Of a stretch of DNA of 64,000 nucleotides, positions 26,012-34,694 are shown piece by piece (within the stretch, counting starts at the first letter, position 1; each line of letters opens with the position of its first letter). A program made the position numbers and the translations under genes. The stretch is from the NCBI RefSeq assembly GCF_010894405.1, contig NZ_JAAIYA010000033.1:1-64000 (forward strand), read 5' to 3'. The notes under the pieces were generated by a model. That model had not been told where the DNA came from. It did no database searches and saw only the letters and a program-made list of their open reading frames with translations. Source of the DNA: Pyxidicoccus caerfyrddinensis. Lineage in GTDB: Bacteria > Myxococcota > Myxococcia > Myxococcales > Myxococcaceae.

Positions 26012-26032
26012 CCCTCTCCCTCTGGGAGAGGG
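26012..26032. repeat. Palindromic intergenic repeat
   Basis: Nine-base arms CCCTCTCCC / GGGAGAGGG with a three-base loop, followed by CAGGGGTGCGGG. This resembles the widespread CCCTCTCCC...GGGAGAGGG-type intergenic palindrome of proteobacterial genomes. It ends 17 bases before the next start codon, where it could affect translation initiation. Confidence 0.55.
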
Positions 26033-26049
26033 CAGGGGTGCGGGACGTC

Positions 26050-26859
26050 ATGAATCCAGCGACGCGGCAGTTTCTACGGAAGCGGATGACGGAGGAGTAC
26101 CGGGCGGAGCTGTCTCGCATCCTCGCGGACTGGCGGGGCACCTCCGTGCTGCTCAAGTCCTACGAAGGGCATCTCGAGGGGCTGAGCCTGGAACTGAGCC
26201 GCGAAGGAGTCCTCGGCTGCCTGCGCATCCTCTGCCAGGGCTGCACGCACCTGTCGGGCCCGACCTCCTGGAAAGATGCGGCGCTCGCGGTCGAAGCCCT
26301 CTCCGAGGGCGCCGACGCGGGCCGATTCCGTCTGGTGGATGCGCGGGCCAGCTTCTCCGCCACCTGCGACCAGGTCTCCGCCCGGAACGACAGCGAGGAC
26401 CCCCGGCTCATGGAGCGGCCGGAGTTCCAAGCGTTCCTCGCGAGCCTTCCCGGGGGGCGCTTCATCCGCCTCGCCGAGGAGATCCATCCCGGCATCTACC
26501 CGAAGGCGGCCTACTCCCGAATCCGGGGGCTCCTCGACGTGCCGTATTCGGACCTCGAGTACGTGGACCCCCGGGAGGAGCCCGAGCCCTTCCTCCGGTG
26601 GCTGCGGGAGCACACGAAGGGCATCGACTTCAGCCTGGGCTGTTCGCTCTGGGCGGATGCCCTCGCCCGGCAGGTCGGGGGAACCCCGTGGCTCAAGGTG
26701 GAGCTGGAGTGCGGACTCGACTCGCTCCTGCCGCTGTGGACGAGGCTGCACAGCATCGTCACGCTCGTCTTCTGCCCGGCCTCGGGGGACGTCTTCGGCG
26801 TGTTCAATGACGAGGACCGCTGGTGCCTGTTCCGGCAGCCCTGGCGCGGAGTACCCTGA
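26050..26859 (+). CDS. Hypothetical protein
   Basis: 269 residues from MNPATRQFLRKRM; the upstream part of the frame is intergenic repeat sequence. No family is recognised. Composition is that of a globular cytosolic protein with several Cys and Trp residues (CLRILCQGCTHLSGPTSW, GCSLWADALARQ, DEDRWCLFRQPW). Codon bias is strongly typical of the host genome. Long helical stretches at the N-terminus and a mixed alpha/beta C-terminus suggest an immunity-type or DUF protein, but this is only an impression. Confidence 0.65.
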   Translation: MNPATRQFLRKRMTEEYRAELSRILADWRGTSVLLKSYEGHLEGLSLELSREGVLGCLRILCQGCTHLSGPTSWKDAALAVEALSEGADAGRFRLVDARASFSATCDQVSARNDSEDPRLMERPEFQAFLASLPGGRFIRLAEEIHPGIYPKAAYSRIRGLLDVPYSDLEYVDPREEPEPFLRWLREHTKGIDFSLGCSLWADALARQVGGTPWLKVELECGLDSLLPLWTRLHSIVTLVFCPASGDVFGVFNDEDRWCLFRQPWRGVP

Positions 26860-27044
26860 GGACCTGACAGGAGGTATGACGTCGCGCGGCGACAATCCCT
26901 TCCACCCCGGGTAACGACACCGACGGCGACCGCGGCATCGTGGATCGCGCGCTCGAAGCGGCGCTGCGTCACTCGCTGGGGTGAGCAATCCCGTCCACTT
27001 CGCACTCCGCCCCGCTCCCGCAACGTGGCAGGCTCGTGCGCCTG

Positions 27045-28106
27045 ATGAATGCCCTGTTGCTGGCGGGACTGGTCGCGGTGGGAGCAGTGACCTCGTTGCC
27101 GTGGGCGCTGCGCTGGGTGCGGCGGCGCCGGACGAAGAGTGCCTGGCTCGAACTGTCGCCGAAGCTGGAGCTCCCCCTCGCGGGAGGCTCGAACGAGCGG
27201 CTGTTGTCCGGACGTTACCGGGGCCATCCCGTGGAGGTGAGACTCACCCCGCATGGCACCTCGCAAGTGCGCGTCCCGTTGAAGACGCCACTGCCCGCCG
27301 GACTCCACCTCTCCCGACAGGTGCCCGGGGCCATGCGCCGCCCGGGACGGGCGGTGCGGGACATCCAGGTGGGAGACCCCGCCCTGGACGAGGGCTTCCT
27401 CATCCAGGGGAAGAACCCGGCGGCGGTCATCCGCCTGCTGCGCGAGCCCGGAGTGCGAGAGGCGCTGCTGGCGCTCCAGGCCGACAGCCCATGGGTCCTC
27501 ATCACCGAGAACGAGGTGATGGCCCCGCTCGCGAGCCCTGTCCGGGAGGAGACGTGCCGCCGCGCGCTGCGGAGCACCGCCCTGCTCACCTCCGCGCTCG
27601 AGGAGACCACGGCCCGGCACCAGCTGCTGGCGGCGACAGCGCGCGACCAGGCCCGGCGCGAGCTCCCCGCGGTGCCGAGCCCGCGCCCGGCCGAGACCGC
27701 ACCCTCGCGTGACGAGGTCCTCGGGCAGGGGAGCGAGGACCCCGCGCTCGCGCTCATCCGCGACGAGTTCGCCCGCCGCATGAGAATCCACAACTGGTTC
27801 GGGACCTATCCGACCGTGGCGGGCTTCGTGCTCCTCTGCCTCTGTGCGGTCATGAGCACGGGCAGCGAAACGCTCCTGGGGCAGCCACTGCTCTACTGGG
27901 CACTCGCCGGAGGGGGGCTCGTCGTCGCGGGCTTGCTGGGCCACCACGTCATCAGCCGCAAGATTCTTCTGTGCCCGGCCTGTGGGCTGGATGTCATCGA
28001 GCCGGATCCGGAGCTGCAGCAGTTCGGGAAGGGCGAGGAGGGAATCACCATTTCCCTCACCCTCTCGACCGACATCTGTCCCAACTGCCGCACGGTCCTG
28101 AGCTGA
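27045..28106 (+). CDS. Membrane protein with C-terminal zinc ribbon
   Basis: 353 residues from the ATG at 27045 (a GTG three codons earlier is possible). There is an N-terminal membrane helix (ALLLAGLVAVGAVTSLPWAL) followed by an arginine cluster, so the bulk is cytosolic. Two further helices (PTVAGFVLLCLCAVMS; YWALAGGGLVVAGLLG) lie near 265-310. The tail has CPACG ... CPNC, a zinc ribbon. No enzyme signature is seen. Convergent with the di-haem oxidoreductase, about 190 bases apart. Confidence 0.65.
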   Translation: MNALLLAGLVAVGAVTSLPWALRWVRRRRTKSAWLELSPKLELPLAGGSNERLLSGRYRGHPVEVRLTPHGTSQVRVPLKTPLPAGLHLSRQVPGAMRRPGRAVRDIQVGDPALDEGFLIQGKNPAAVIRLLREPGVREALLALQADSPWVLITENEVMAPLASPVREETCRRALRSTALLTSALEETTARHQLLAATARDQARRELPAVPSPRPAETAPSRDEVLGQGSEDPALALIRDEFARRMRIHNWFGTYPTVAGFVLLCLCAVMSTGSETLLGQPLLYWALAGGGLVVAGLLGHHVISRKILLCPACGLDVIEPDPELQQFGKGEEGITISLTLSTDICPNCRTVLS

Positions 28107-28296
28107 GCCTCAGCGGAAGGGGAGAGGGAGGGCTCACGCGCCCTTGCTCGCGGAGGGTGCGCCGGACTACGGCGAGACGTCGAGCGGCTCGAGGTGCGCT
28201 GTGAGGACGGGGGTCTCCGACCTCTTCGCGCGAGGTGCCGGCGAGGCGCGCGGATACCCGGCCTGGCCGCTCCCTCTGCCCTGAGCCCGCTTCGAA

Positions 28297-29694
28297 TCAG
28301 AGCGAGCCGAGGAAGGCCAGCAGCGCCTGCCGGTCCTGGAGGACGAGCCGCGTGTAGCGCTCCTGCGCGGGCGCGGCTTCTCCTCCATGCCACAGCACGG
28401 CCTCCTCGAGGTTCCGGGCCCGCCCGTCGTGCAGGAAGCGGGTGTGGCCGCTCACCGTCGCCGTCAGGCCGATGCCCCACAGGGGCGGCGTGCGCCACTC
28501 CTGCCCGGTGGCGAGCCCGTCCGGACGTCCATCCGCCAGGCGCTCGCCCATGTCGTGCAGCAGCAGGTCCGAGTACGGGAAGATGCGCTGGCGCGACAGC
28601 TCCGGGAAGCCGGGGACCTCCGCCGTCTCCAGGGGCCGGTCCACGTGACAGGAGGCGCAGCCGATGGCGCGGAACACCGCCTTGCCACGCAGCACCCCGG
28701 GCGAGTCCCAGTCCCGCCGCTTCGGCACGGCCAGCAGGCGCGTGTAGAAGACGAGCCGCTCCAGGTCATAGTCCTTCACGTCGGGCGGCCCGGCGGTGAC
28801 GGGCGTGCCCTCGGGCTCCTGGGCCCGGGGATAGAGCTCGTTCGTCAGCCCCATGTCCGCCACCAGCGCGTGGGTCACCTGCTGCGCCAGCGTGGGCTGG
28901 TTGGCCTTCCACCCGAAGCGGCCCAGCCGGGGGCGGCGCTCCTTCACGTCCTCCACCTGGTTCGCGCGTCCGGAGATGCCGTCGCCATCCCGGTCCTCCG
29001 GGTCCGCCAGCGCCAGCCAGGTCTCCTCGGGGACGGCCTCCAGGAGCCCCAGGCCGAAGTTGGCGGGAGACACGCGGGGAGAGAAGGGCGTGCCCGCTTC
29101 CAGCGGCCCGTGAGCCAGGTCCTTGAACCGGTAGACGGGGCGCAAGAGGGAGTACGGCTCGCCCGTGGCGAACGTGCCGGTGAGCTCCTCGTGGCCCACC
29201 TCGACGGTGCCCTCGCCCCGGGGCTGGCCCAGCTGGTGGACATCCAACTGCTCGCCATACACGGGATGCGGCCCGGGGCCCGTGGCGGAGCCGAGCTGGA
29301 TGGCCAGCGACACCTGGGGCTCGGAGGGTGAAAGGGGAGGGCGCCCGCGCCCGTCCTTCACGTGGCACGTCATGCAGGAGTTCGCGCTGAAGAGGGGGCC
29401 CAGTCCGGGCAGATGGCCGGGGTCGCTCCAGTCGCGGTCGAAGACGCGCTTGCCCAGGTGGAACTCCGGCCAGCGCGAGCGGTCCATGTTCGGCGGCGAG
29501 CGACCGAAGGCGTTGCGCCCCGCGTCCGTCACCGTGGCGGCGCCCCCCGGCAGCTCCTCGCCTGGCTCCACCGCGACGTCGAGCGCTCCCAGCACCAGGG
29601 GCGGGGGCAGGGGACGACGCCCCGCGTGCGCCCACACGGCGGTGAGCACCAGCGCTCCGAGGGGAATGCCCAACAGGTACGGCCGCCGGCTCAT
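28297..29694 (-). CDS. Di-haem thiol oxidoreductase-like cytochrome (DUF1111)
   Basis: 465 residues with an N-terminal membrane anchor or signal (YLLGIPLGALVLTAVWAHA). Two haem c sites are visible: CMTCH at 107-111 and CASCH near 345. Intervening family motifs include GLGPLFSANSCMTCH, SPRVSPANFGLGLLEAVPE, DRDGDGISGRANQV, FGWKANQPTLAQQ and TPPLWGIGL. These proteins are periplasmic, cytochrome c peroxidase-like oxidoreductases, often linked to metal acquisition with imelysin partners; no imelysin gene is adjacent here. It is probably co-transcribed with the lipoprotein 94 bases upstream. Confidence 0.85.
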   Translation of the reverse strand: MSRRPYLLGIPLGALVLTAVWAHAGRRPLPPPLVLGALDVAVEPGEELPGGAATVTDAGRNAFGRSPPNMDRSRWPEFHLGKRVFDRDWSDPGHLPGLGPLFSANSCMTCHVKDGRGRPPLSPSEPQVSLAIQLGSATGPGPHPVYGEQLDVHQLGQPRGEGTVEVGHEELTGTFATGEPYSLLRPVYRFKDLAHGPLEAGTPFSPRVSPANFGLGLLEAVPEETWLALADPEDRDGDGISGRANQVEDVKERRPRLGRFGWKANQPTLAQQVTHALVADMGLTNELYPRAQEPEGTPVTAGPPDVKDYDLERLVFYTRLLAVPKRRDWDSPGVLRGKAVFRAIGCASCHVDRPLETAEVPGFPELSRQRIFPYSDLLLHDMGERLADGRPDGLATGQEWRTPPLWGIGLTATVSGHTRFLHDGRARNLEEAVLWHGGEAAPAQERYTRLVLQDRQALLAFLGSL

Positions 29695-29788
29695 CGGGTG
29701 GCTCCAGGGACGCGGGAGACGACACCGGGCGGGCCCAACGTGGCACCCGCCCGGCGTCAGGCCCGTGCTCGAGGCACGGGCGGGGCGA

Positions 29789-30616
29789 CTACTTCGCCGC
29801 CGGCACGAAGGACTCGCTCAGGATGTTCAGCCCCTGCGCGGTCGCCTTCACGTCGATGCCCGTGAAGCCGTTGTACGGGTAGTGGCCGTCCTCGATCTCC
29901 TCCACGAACTCCACGGTGTCGCCCGTGAGCACCTTGCCGTCATCCAGCGTCACCGAGAAGGTGGTGCCCTTGGTGCGCAGGCGCCAGCCGCACGCGCCCA
30001 CGTTGGCCGGGGCGACGGGCTTCTCGCCGTTCTTCCCCCAGATGATGTCAATCTCGTAGAAGTCGGCGACCGCCACCAGCCAGCGGATGAAGTCCCGCCA
30101 GTTGTTGAACACGATCATCCGGTTGGCGGGGTTCGTGGACGAGCCCTGGAGCACGCCCTCGCGGTAGACGTTCATCCGGTAGGGGGAGCCGCCCGGCGCG
30201 CCGCTGAACGTCGGGGTGATGTTCGCGGTGTCCGTCTCACGGCCCGGCGTCACGCGCAGCGAGCTGACCACCTGGGCGCCCGAGCGCGCGTCCAGCTGCA
30301 GCGCGCCCGAGGTGCTGCCGAACTTGATCTCCGTCGCCTGCGTCCAGCTGGAGGCCCGCGCGAAGCTGCTCGCGACACCGTCCGTCTTCACGCTGCGCAG
30401 CCCGCCCACGGTCAGCCCCTGCTCCGTCGACGCCAGCTGCGCGTTACCCAGCGCGCAGCTGTTGATGCCGTTGAACCGGCCTACGCACTGCGACTCCACA
30501 CCGGACTCCTGCGTGGCCGCGTCGCCGTTCGCCGCCGTGGGCTCCTCGCCCTGACAACCCGACATCACGCTCAGAAGCGCCGCCGCGAAAAGACGGCCCA
30601 TCATCTTCAGCTGCAT
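29789..30616 (-). CDS. Putative lipoprotein of unknown function
   Basis: 275 residues. Signal peptide MQLKMMGRLFAAALLSVMSGC with a Cys-ending lipobox. The mature part has four or more Cys (ESQCVGRFNGINSCALG, VGACGWRLR), beta-rich segments and an acidic VEFVEEIEDGHYPYNGFTG stretch. The start is well supported by GAGGTAGG before the ATG at 30616. No family is recognised. Same strand as and upstream of the di-haem oxidoreductase, so possibly its membrane partner. Confidence 0.7.
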   Translation of the reverse strand: MQLKMMGRLFAAALLSVMSGCQGEEPTAANGDAATQESGVESQCVGRFNGINSCALGNAQLASTEQGLTVGGLRSVKTDGVASSFARASSWTQATEIKFGSTSGALQLDARSGAQVVSSLRVTPGRETDTANITPTFSGAPGGSPYRMNVYREGVLQGSSTNPANRMIVFNNWRDFIRWLVAVADFYEIDIIWGKNGEKPVAPANVGACGWRLRTKGTTFSVTLDDGKVLTGDTVEFVEEIEDGHYPYNGFTGIDVKATAQGLNILSESFVPAAK

Positions 30617-30928
30617 GGATTTACCTACCTCTTGAATAGGGGAAGACTCTGCTCCGCCGGGAGAACGCTGCATCCGGTGCCGGCCCAGCCCGAATGCTCT
30701 CCATCTGGCGGCCCGCCATCCCCTTGCACTCCGCACGCCAGCGCCCGCTGGCATGTTTCACCTCCTCTGTATCACCAAGGAATTGAGCCCCCCGAGCCGC
30801 CACCGCTGTAGCGCATGCTGTTACAGCCCGGCGGGAGATGTATCGCTTCTTGCTACAGGTCGAGTAGCAGGGCGTGACACCGACACATTTCATCCGTGTG
30901 ACATGTATCCGGGGTTGTCTGGGTATGG
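30617..30928. other. Gap without a recognised gene
   Basis: About 310 bases between the lipoprotein start and the IS110-type remnant. It presumably carries the lipoprotein promoter; no confident -35/-10 pair, hairpin or coding frame is seen. Composition is lower in GC than the neighbouring genes. Confidence 0.4.
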
Positions 30929-31165
30929 ATGGCGCAGATTCCAAGAAACGAGAGCGAATGGGTGGCCCGAGGCCTGGAGGAGTTGGGCCACGAGGTGGTG
31001 GTGGCGGACCCCAACTTTGCGCCCATGTACGCTACGCGAAGCCGTCGGGTGAAGACGGACAAGCGGGACGCCCGGACGTTGGTGGACGGGCGGGCGCCCA
31101 TCGATATCGGCGCCGCGCCCGGCCGTCGCCTCGCGCGAGTGCGCGCCTGCATCGGGGCTTCCGAG
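30929..31165 (+). pseudogene. IS110-type transposase 5' remnant
   Basis: The frame starts MAQIPRNESEWVARGLEELGHEVVVADPNFAPM and continues RSRRVKTDKRDARTLVDG, the N-terminal DEDD-domain motif set of IS110/IS1111 transposases (ESEWVA..LE.LGHEV.VADPN....R....KTD..DA). It loses similarity after about 75 codons at the 3' end of the oxidoreductase gene. The C-terminal Ser-containing domain is absent. Confidence 0.7.
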
Positions 31166-31197
31166 CAGCGTGCCTGGGCGCACCCGGCGGGCGCCGC

Positions 31198-32169
31198 TCA
31201 GCGCACCAGCAGCGCCTTGCCGACCACGCCTCGGGCTTCCAGCGCCGCGTGGGCATCCGCGGCCCGCTCCAGCGGGAAGGTCTGCCCGATGATGGGCCGG
31301 AGCAGGCCCGCGGCCACCGCGTCGAGGGCCCGCGTGGCCAGCCGTTTTGCTTCTTCGGGACTGAACTGCACGTGCTGGATTCCGCGCACCGTCACCCCGC
31401 GTTGCTCGGCTTCCTGGGGCGCAATCGGCGTGAAGCCGCCGCTGGGGGCGCCGTGCGCGGAGAAGCGGCCGCCTCGCGCCGTGATTTCGAACGCGGCCCG
31501 GCCAATGGCCCCGCCCGCGCCGTCGAGGACCAGGTCGGGCCCGCTGCCTCCGGTGGCCTCGCGCACCCGCTCGGCCCAGCCCGGCTGGGAGTAGTCGAAC
31601 ACGCGCTCCGCGCCCAGCTCGCGAGCCATGTCCAGCTTCCGCCCGCCACGCGCGGCGCCGATGACGCGCGCACCGGCCGCGCGGGCCAGCTGCACCAGCA
31701 ACATGCCGAGGGCACCTCCCACGGCGGTGATGAGCACCCACTCTCCCGGACGGAAGTGCGCCGCCTCGGCGAGCCCCATCGCCGTGGTGCCGTCATGGAT
31801 GAGCGCCGCCGCCTCGCGCGGGCCCACGCCTTCCGGCAGTGGAATCAACTCCTTCACCGAGGCCAGGACCTGCTCGGCATACCCACCGCCACCCCCGGTG
31901 CGCGTGACGACGCGACGGCCCACCCAACTCGGGTCCACGTCCCGGCCCACGGCGCGGACCTGCCCGGACACTCCGTCGCCCGGCACGTAGGGCGGCTTCA
32001 CCGGGAAGTAGTCCTGACCCCAGCCGCTTCGGACCTGCGTCTCCACGAACAGGATGGAGACGGCGTCCACGTCCAGCACCACCTGTCCGGGTCCCGCCAC
32101 CGGGTCCGGCACCTCGCGCGGCACCAGGACCTCCGGACCTCCAAAACGCGTCACCTCGGCCACCCGCAT
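31198..32169 (-). CDS. Zinc-independent MDR / NADPH:quinone oxidoreductase
   Basis: 323 residues of the medium-chain dehydrogenase/reductase family. The N-terminal GroES-like part (VLDVDAVSILFVETQVRSG, PYVPGDGVSGQV) lacks the structural and catalytic zinc Cys/His ligands, as in quinone oxidoreductases. A Rossmann segment ITAVGGALGMLLVQLARAAGARVIG binds NADPH. Divergent from soxR across 103 bases containing a SoxR-type palindrome, so it is probably induced by redox-active compounds. Quinone or enone reduction is the family role. Confidence 0.85.
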   Translation of the reverse strand: MRVAEVTRFGGPEVLVPREVPDPVAGPGQVVLDVDAVSILFVETQVRSGWGQDYFPVKPPYVPGDGVSGQVRAVGRDVDPSWVGRRVVTRTGGGGGYAEQVLASVKELIPLPEGVGPREAAALIHDGTTAMGLAEAAHFRPGEWVLITAVGGALGMLLVQLARAAGARVIGAARGGRKLDMARELGAERVFDYSQPGWAERVREATGGSGPDLVLDGAGGAIGRAAFEITARGGRFSAHGAPSGGFTPIAPQEAEQRGVTVRGIQHVQFSPEEAKRLATRALDAVAAGLLRPIIGQTFPLERAADAHAALEARGVVGKALLVR

Positions 32170-32226
32170 TCCAGCCTCCGTGCCCCGAAGGGGCGTTGGG
32201 ATTCAAAGCGGGTGAATGGATAGGAT

Positions 32227-32242
32227 TTCAAGTGCACTTGAA
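32227..32242. promoter_or_regulatory. SoxR-binding site
   Basis: Perfect 16-base palindrome TTCAAGTGCACTTGAA, matching the core of the SoxR/MerR operator (CCTCAAGTTAACTTGAGG type). It lies between the divergent quinone oxidoreductase (start 32169) and soxR (start 32273), where it can control both. Confidence 0.7.
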
Positions 32243-32272
32243 GTCAAGCCGAAGTGCTGCTGCCATCGGGGA

Positions 32273-32728
32273 ATGTTCGAGCCACTGACGATTGGCGAGC
32301 TGGCGCGGCGCACGGGCGTAGCCACCTCCGCGCTGCGCTTCTACGAGGAGCAGGGGCTGATTCAGTCGGTGCGGACGCCGGCCGGGCACCGCCGCTTCGC
32401 CCGCCCCGTCATCCGGCGGGTGGCCTTCATCGTCTTCGCCCAGCGGGTCGGGATGAGCCTTCAGGAAATCCGCACGGAGCTCGCCCGGCTGCCCGAGAAC
32501 CGGGTTCCCAACCAGGAGGACTGGGCCCGGCTGTCGCGAACGTGGAAGGCGAGAATCGACGAGCGCATCGCCGAATTGGAGCGCCTCAAGGACGGACTGA
32601 CCGGGTGCATCGGGTGCGGCTGCCTCTCCATCGAGCGCTGCCGGTTCGCCAACCCACATGACCGGGCCGGAAAGCTCGGGCCCGGGCCTCGCTTCTGGAT
32701 GGGGAGGACTCAGGAGTCAGAGTCGTAG
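32273..32728 (+). CDS. soxR: Redox-sensitive transcriptional activator SoxR
   Basis: 151 residues of the MerR family. N-terminal winged HTH LTIGELARRTGVATSALRFY, then a coiled-coil dimerisation helix and the [2Fe-2S] motif C112-x2-C115-x-C117-x5-C123 (CIGCGCLSIERC), identical in spacing to SoxR. The start MFEPLTIGE at 32273 follows GGGGA; an upstream ATG at 32216 would put the operator inside the gene. It activates targets on oxidation of the cluster, probably the divergent oxidoreductase and itself. Confidence 0.92.
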   Translation: MFEPLTIGELARRTGVATSALRFYEEQGLIQSVRTPAGHRRFARPVIRRVAFIVFAQRVGMSLQEIRTELARLPENRVPNQEDWARLSRTWKARIDERIAELERLKDGLTGCIGCGCLSIERCRFANPHDRAGKLGPGPRFWMGRTQESES

Positions 32729-32793
32729 CGCGCTTCGGCCGGTGGTGAGTTCGATTACCGCGAGAGCAGGGGGCTGTAGTACTCCGGCACGCC

Positions 32794-34185
32794 GTGACCT
32801 CCGGACACTCCGCCCAGAAGACCCTCGTCCTGCTGACCCTCGCCCTCGTGCTGCTGTCCGCCTGCGGCGACGCAGAGCACCTGACCGACGCCGGGACACC
32901 GGGGCCCGACGCGAGCACGGATGCAGGCACCGACGCGGGCACGGATGCAGGCACCGACGCCGGCACGGATGCGGGTACCGACGCCGGCACACCTGTCGAG
33001 GTGCCCGCCATCCCCCGGGAGCAGGTGATGCTCGGAGGGCAGAGCTACCTCGCGTACCAGCGCCCGGGTGACACCTTCCGCATCGTCTGCCAGGAGCCCT
33101 GCCCCATCGACGAGCAGTACATCTACGCCCGCTACGCGGGCTTCCTCGCGGTGAAGCACGAGCTGCTGGCACTCACGGGCGTCGACGTGCTGCCCCAGAT
33201 GGTGCCGGTGGACATCCACCTCGCTGGCGACAGTCTCTGCGGGACGTCGGGCACGTTGTCCGGGGCCTCCTTCATGAACTTCAGCGAGAGCGGACCGGGC
33301 CCGGGGTCGAACGTCTGCCTCTGGGACCTGGAGAAGTCGCGCGAGCCGCCGCCCTATGTCGCGCGCGCGCTCACCGTCGAGAACGCGCTCGCCCGTGACA
33401 ACCAGGGCCTCCTGGTCCATGAGTACTCACACGTCGTGCTGTTCCTGCGCCACGAGTTCTCCCACGAGTGGCTCGTGCGCGCCCTGTCGTACAAGGTGGA
33501 GGGGCTGGCTCCCACCCTCTGCGACGCGTTCAACCAGCAGTTTGCCCCTACCGCCTGGGAGCTCTGCCAGCGCAATGGACTGGACTTCCCCCGGCTGACC
33601 GCCAGCCTGGTCGAGCTGGACGCGCTGTACGCGTCGGAGAAGGGCACGGAGGACCTCTACCTCGGAGTGCCCAGGGCCACGTCGGGCCTCCAGTACCACC
33701 GCATCCTGGACCGGCTGCTGGGCTCCGACACCCTGGCGGCCGTCGTCGCGGCGGGAGAGCTGCACGCGAACCAGTGGGGAGACTCCGCGCTCTTCACCCC
33801 GGCGGCGAGCACGGTCCAGCTCTACCTGGGCGCGGTGCAGTGGAGCCTTCCCGCGGGCGCGGTGAGCTCATCACTTCAGGTGGAGTCCGACACCTGGCGC
33901 AGTGGCATGGCCCTGCCGGAGGCGTGGCAGGACTTCGGCTGGGCGCACAACTACGCCTTCCTGCCTCGCGACCTGCCCTTCAACCAGCCCGCCCGGCTCA
34001 CCATCCGGTACGACCCGGCGCTCATCCCGGCGGGGGGGACGGAGGAGTCGCTCGGCCTCTATCACCTCCCCTGGAGGGGGCCGTCCCAGGCTGTTCCGGG
34101 GGCCCAGGTGGACGTGGCCGCCAACACCGTCAGTGCCTCCGTGTCTGTCATCGGTCGCTACGTCGTCGCGCCGCGCCAGCCCTGA
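32794..34185 (+). CDS. Lipoprotein with DAGT-repeat linker and two adjacent HExxH motifs
   Basis: 463 residues starting at a GTG. Signal peptide with lipobox VLLSACG, then a seven-unit Asp-Ala-Gly/Ser-Thr linker (residues about 39-66) that probably spans the cell envelope. The mature domain has HEYSH at 209-213 and HEFSH at 220-224, both fitting the zinc-metallopeptidase HExxH pattern, seven residues apart. No GxxH third ligand follows. Only one can be the catalytic helix, probably the first. C-terminal beta-rich part. Family not identified; a surface metalloprotease is the best guess. Confidence 0.7.
   Translation: MTSGHSAQKTLVLLTLALVLLSACGDAEHLTDAGTPGPDASTDAGTDAGTDAGTDAGTDAGTDAGTPVEVPAIPREQVMLGGQSYLAYQRPGDTFRIVCQEPCPIDEQYIYARYAGFLAVKHELLALTGVDVLPQMVPVDIHLAGDSLCGTSGTLSGASFMNFSESGPGPGSNVCLWDLEKSREPPPYVARALTVENALARDNQGLLVHEYSHVVLFLRHEFSHEWLVRALSYKVEGLAPTLCDAFNQQFAPTAWELCQRNGLDFPRLTASLVELDALYASEKGTEDLYLGVPRATSGLQYHRILDRLLGSDTLAAVVAAGELHANQWGDSALFTPAASTVQLYLGAVQWSLPAGAVSSSLQVESDTWRSGMALPEAWQDFGWAHNYAFLPRDLPFNQPARLTIRYDPALIPAGGTEESLGLYHLPWRGPSQAVPGAQVDVAANTVSASVSVIGRYVVAPRQP
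32908..32991 (+). repeat. 12-bp coding tandem repeat
   Basis: Seven tandem 12-base units (GAYGCNGGCACN type) encode DAST followed by six DAGT. Synonymous differences between alternate units (GAC/GAT, ACG/ACC) show a 24-base super-repeat, consistent with slippage expansion of a pair of units. Confidence 0.85.
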
Positions 34186-34212
34186 GGGCCCGGGTGAGCG
34201 GGCCCGAAAGCG

Positions 34213-34434
34213 CTACTTGATGTTGCCGATGACGTCCATGGCGCCGGAGTCCTTCAGGATCTTGGTGATGTAGGCCACCGTCTCCTGCTGCTTCTGGAGC
34301 ATCAGCTGGGCCTCGGCGCGGTCACGGTCCGGGCCGGACAGGCCACTGAGGGCCTTCTCTTCCAGTGTACTCAGGCGCTGGCTGGCACCGAGCCCGGCCA
34401 GGACGGCTCTATCCGCCGCGTTGTTGATGCTCAT
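34213..34434 (-). CDS. Small helical protein, possibly type III needle-like
   Basis: 73 residues with an excellent ribosome site (AGGAGG five bases before ATG). Sequence pattern: short variable N-terminus, LSTLEEKALSGLSGPDRD, then a long helix AEAQLMLQKQQETVAYITKI ending IGNIK. Size, helix position and the Q/I-rich C-terminal helix resemble T3SS needle/inner-rod (EscF/EscI-type) subunits. No apparatus gene is nearby, so this is a tentative resemblance; it could equally be a small coiled-coil protein of another kind. Divergent from the caspase-like gene. Confidence 0.5.
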   Translation of the reverse strand: MSINNAADRAVLAGLGASQRLSTLEEKALSGLSGPDRDRAEAQLMLQKQQETVAYITKILKDSGAMDVIGNIK

Positions 34435-34694
34435 GGGGTCCTCCTGGGCGTGGGTGTTGGCGTCCTTTCGGATTATCGCAGATCCGCCCCAGAAGTTTCC
34501 TCCGCTCAGCGCTCCCACGAATTCCACCAGGCGCGGGTGGCTGCTGGCGCGGCACTCCGTGAGGCAGCGGGTGAGGGGAAATGGCCCCAGGTTTCGTTTG
34601 AGGCTCCGAGGCTGGAGAGCACGCCCCGCACACCGCGGGGCTCCTCCGGCCGTGGCAGCCAATCACGCACGCCCCACGGGGGGAGACCAGGACC

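Noticed and set aside
26877..26984. Mini-frame after AGGAGGT (MTSRGDNPFHPG) and following ...IVDRALEAALRHSLG
   Set aside because: Twelve codons with the ribosome site abutting the ATG, then a different frame; probably scar sequence, not a gene that can be supported.
32908..32991. Short repeats as a CRISPR array
   Set aside because: Units are 12 bases, contiguous and in frame inside a lipoprotein linker, with no spacers or cas genes. No CRISPR array was found anywhere in the window.
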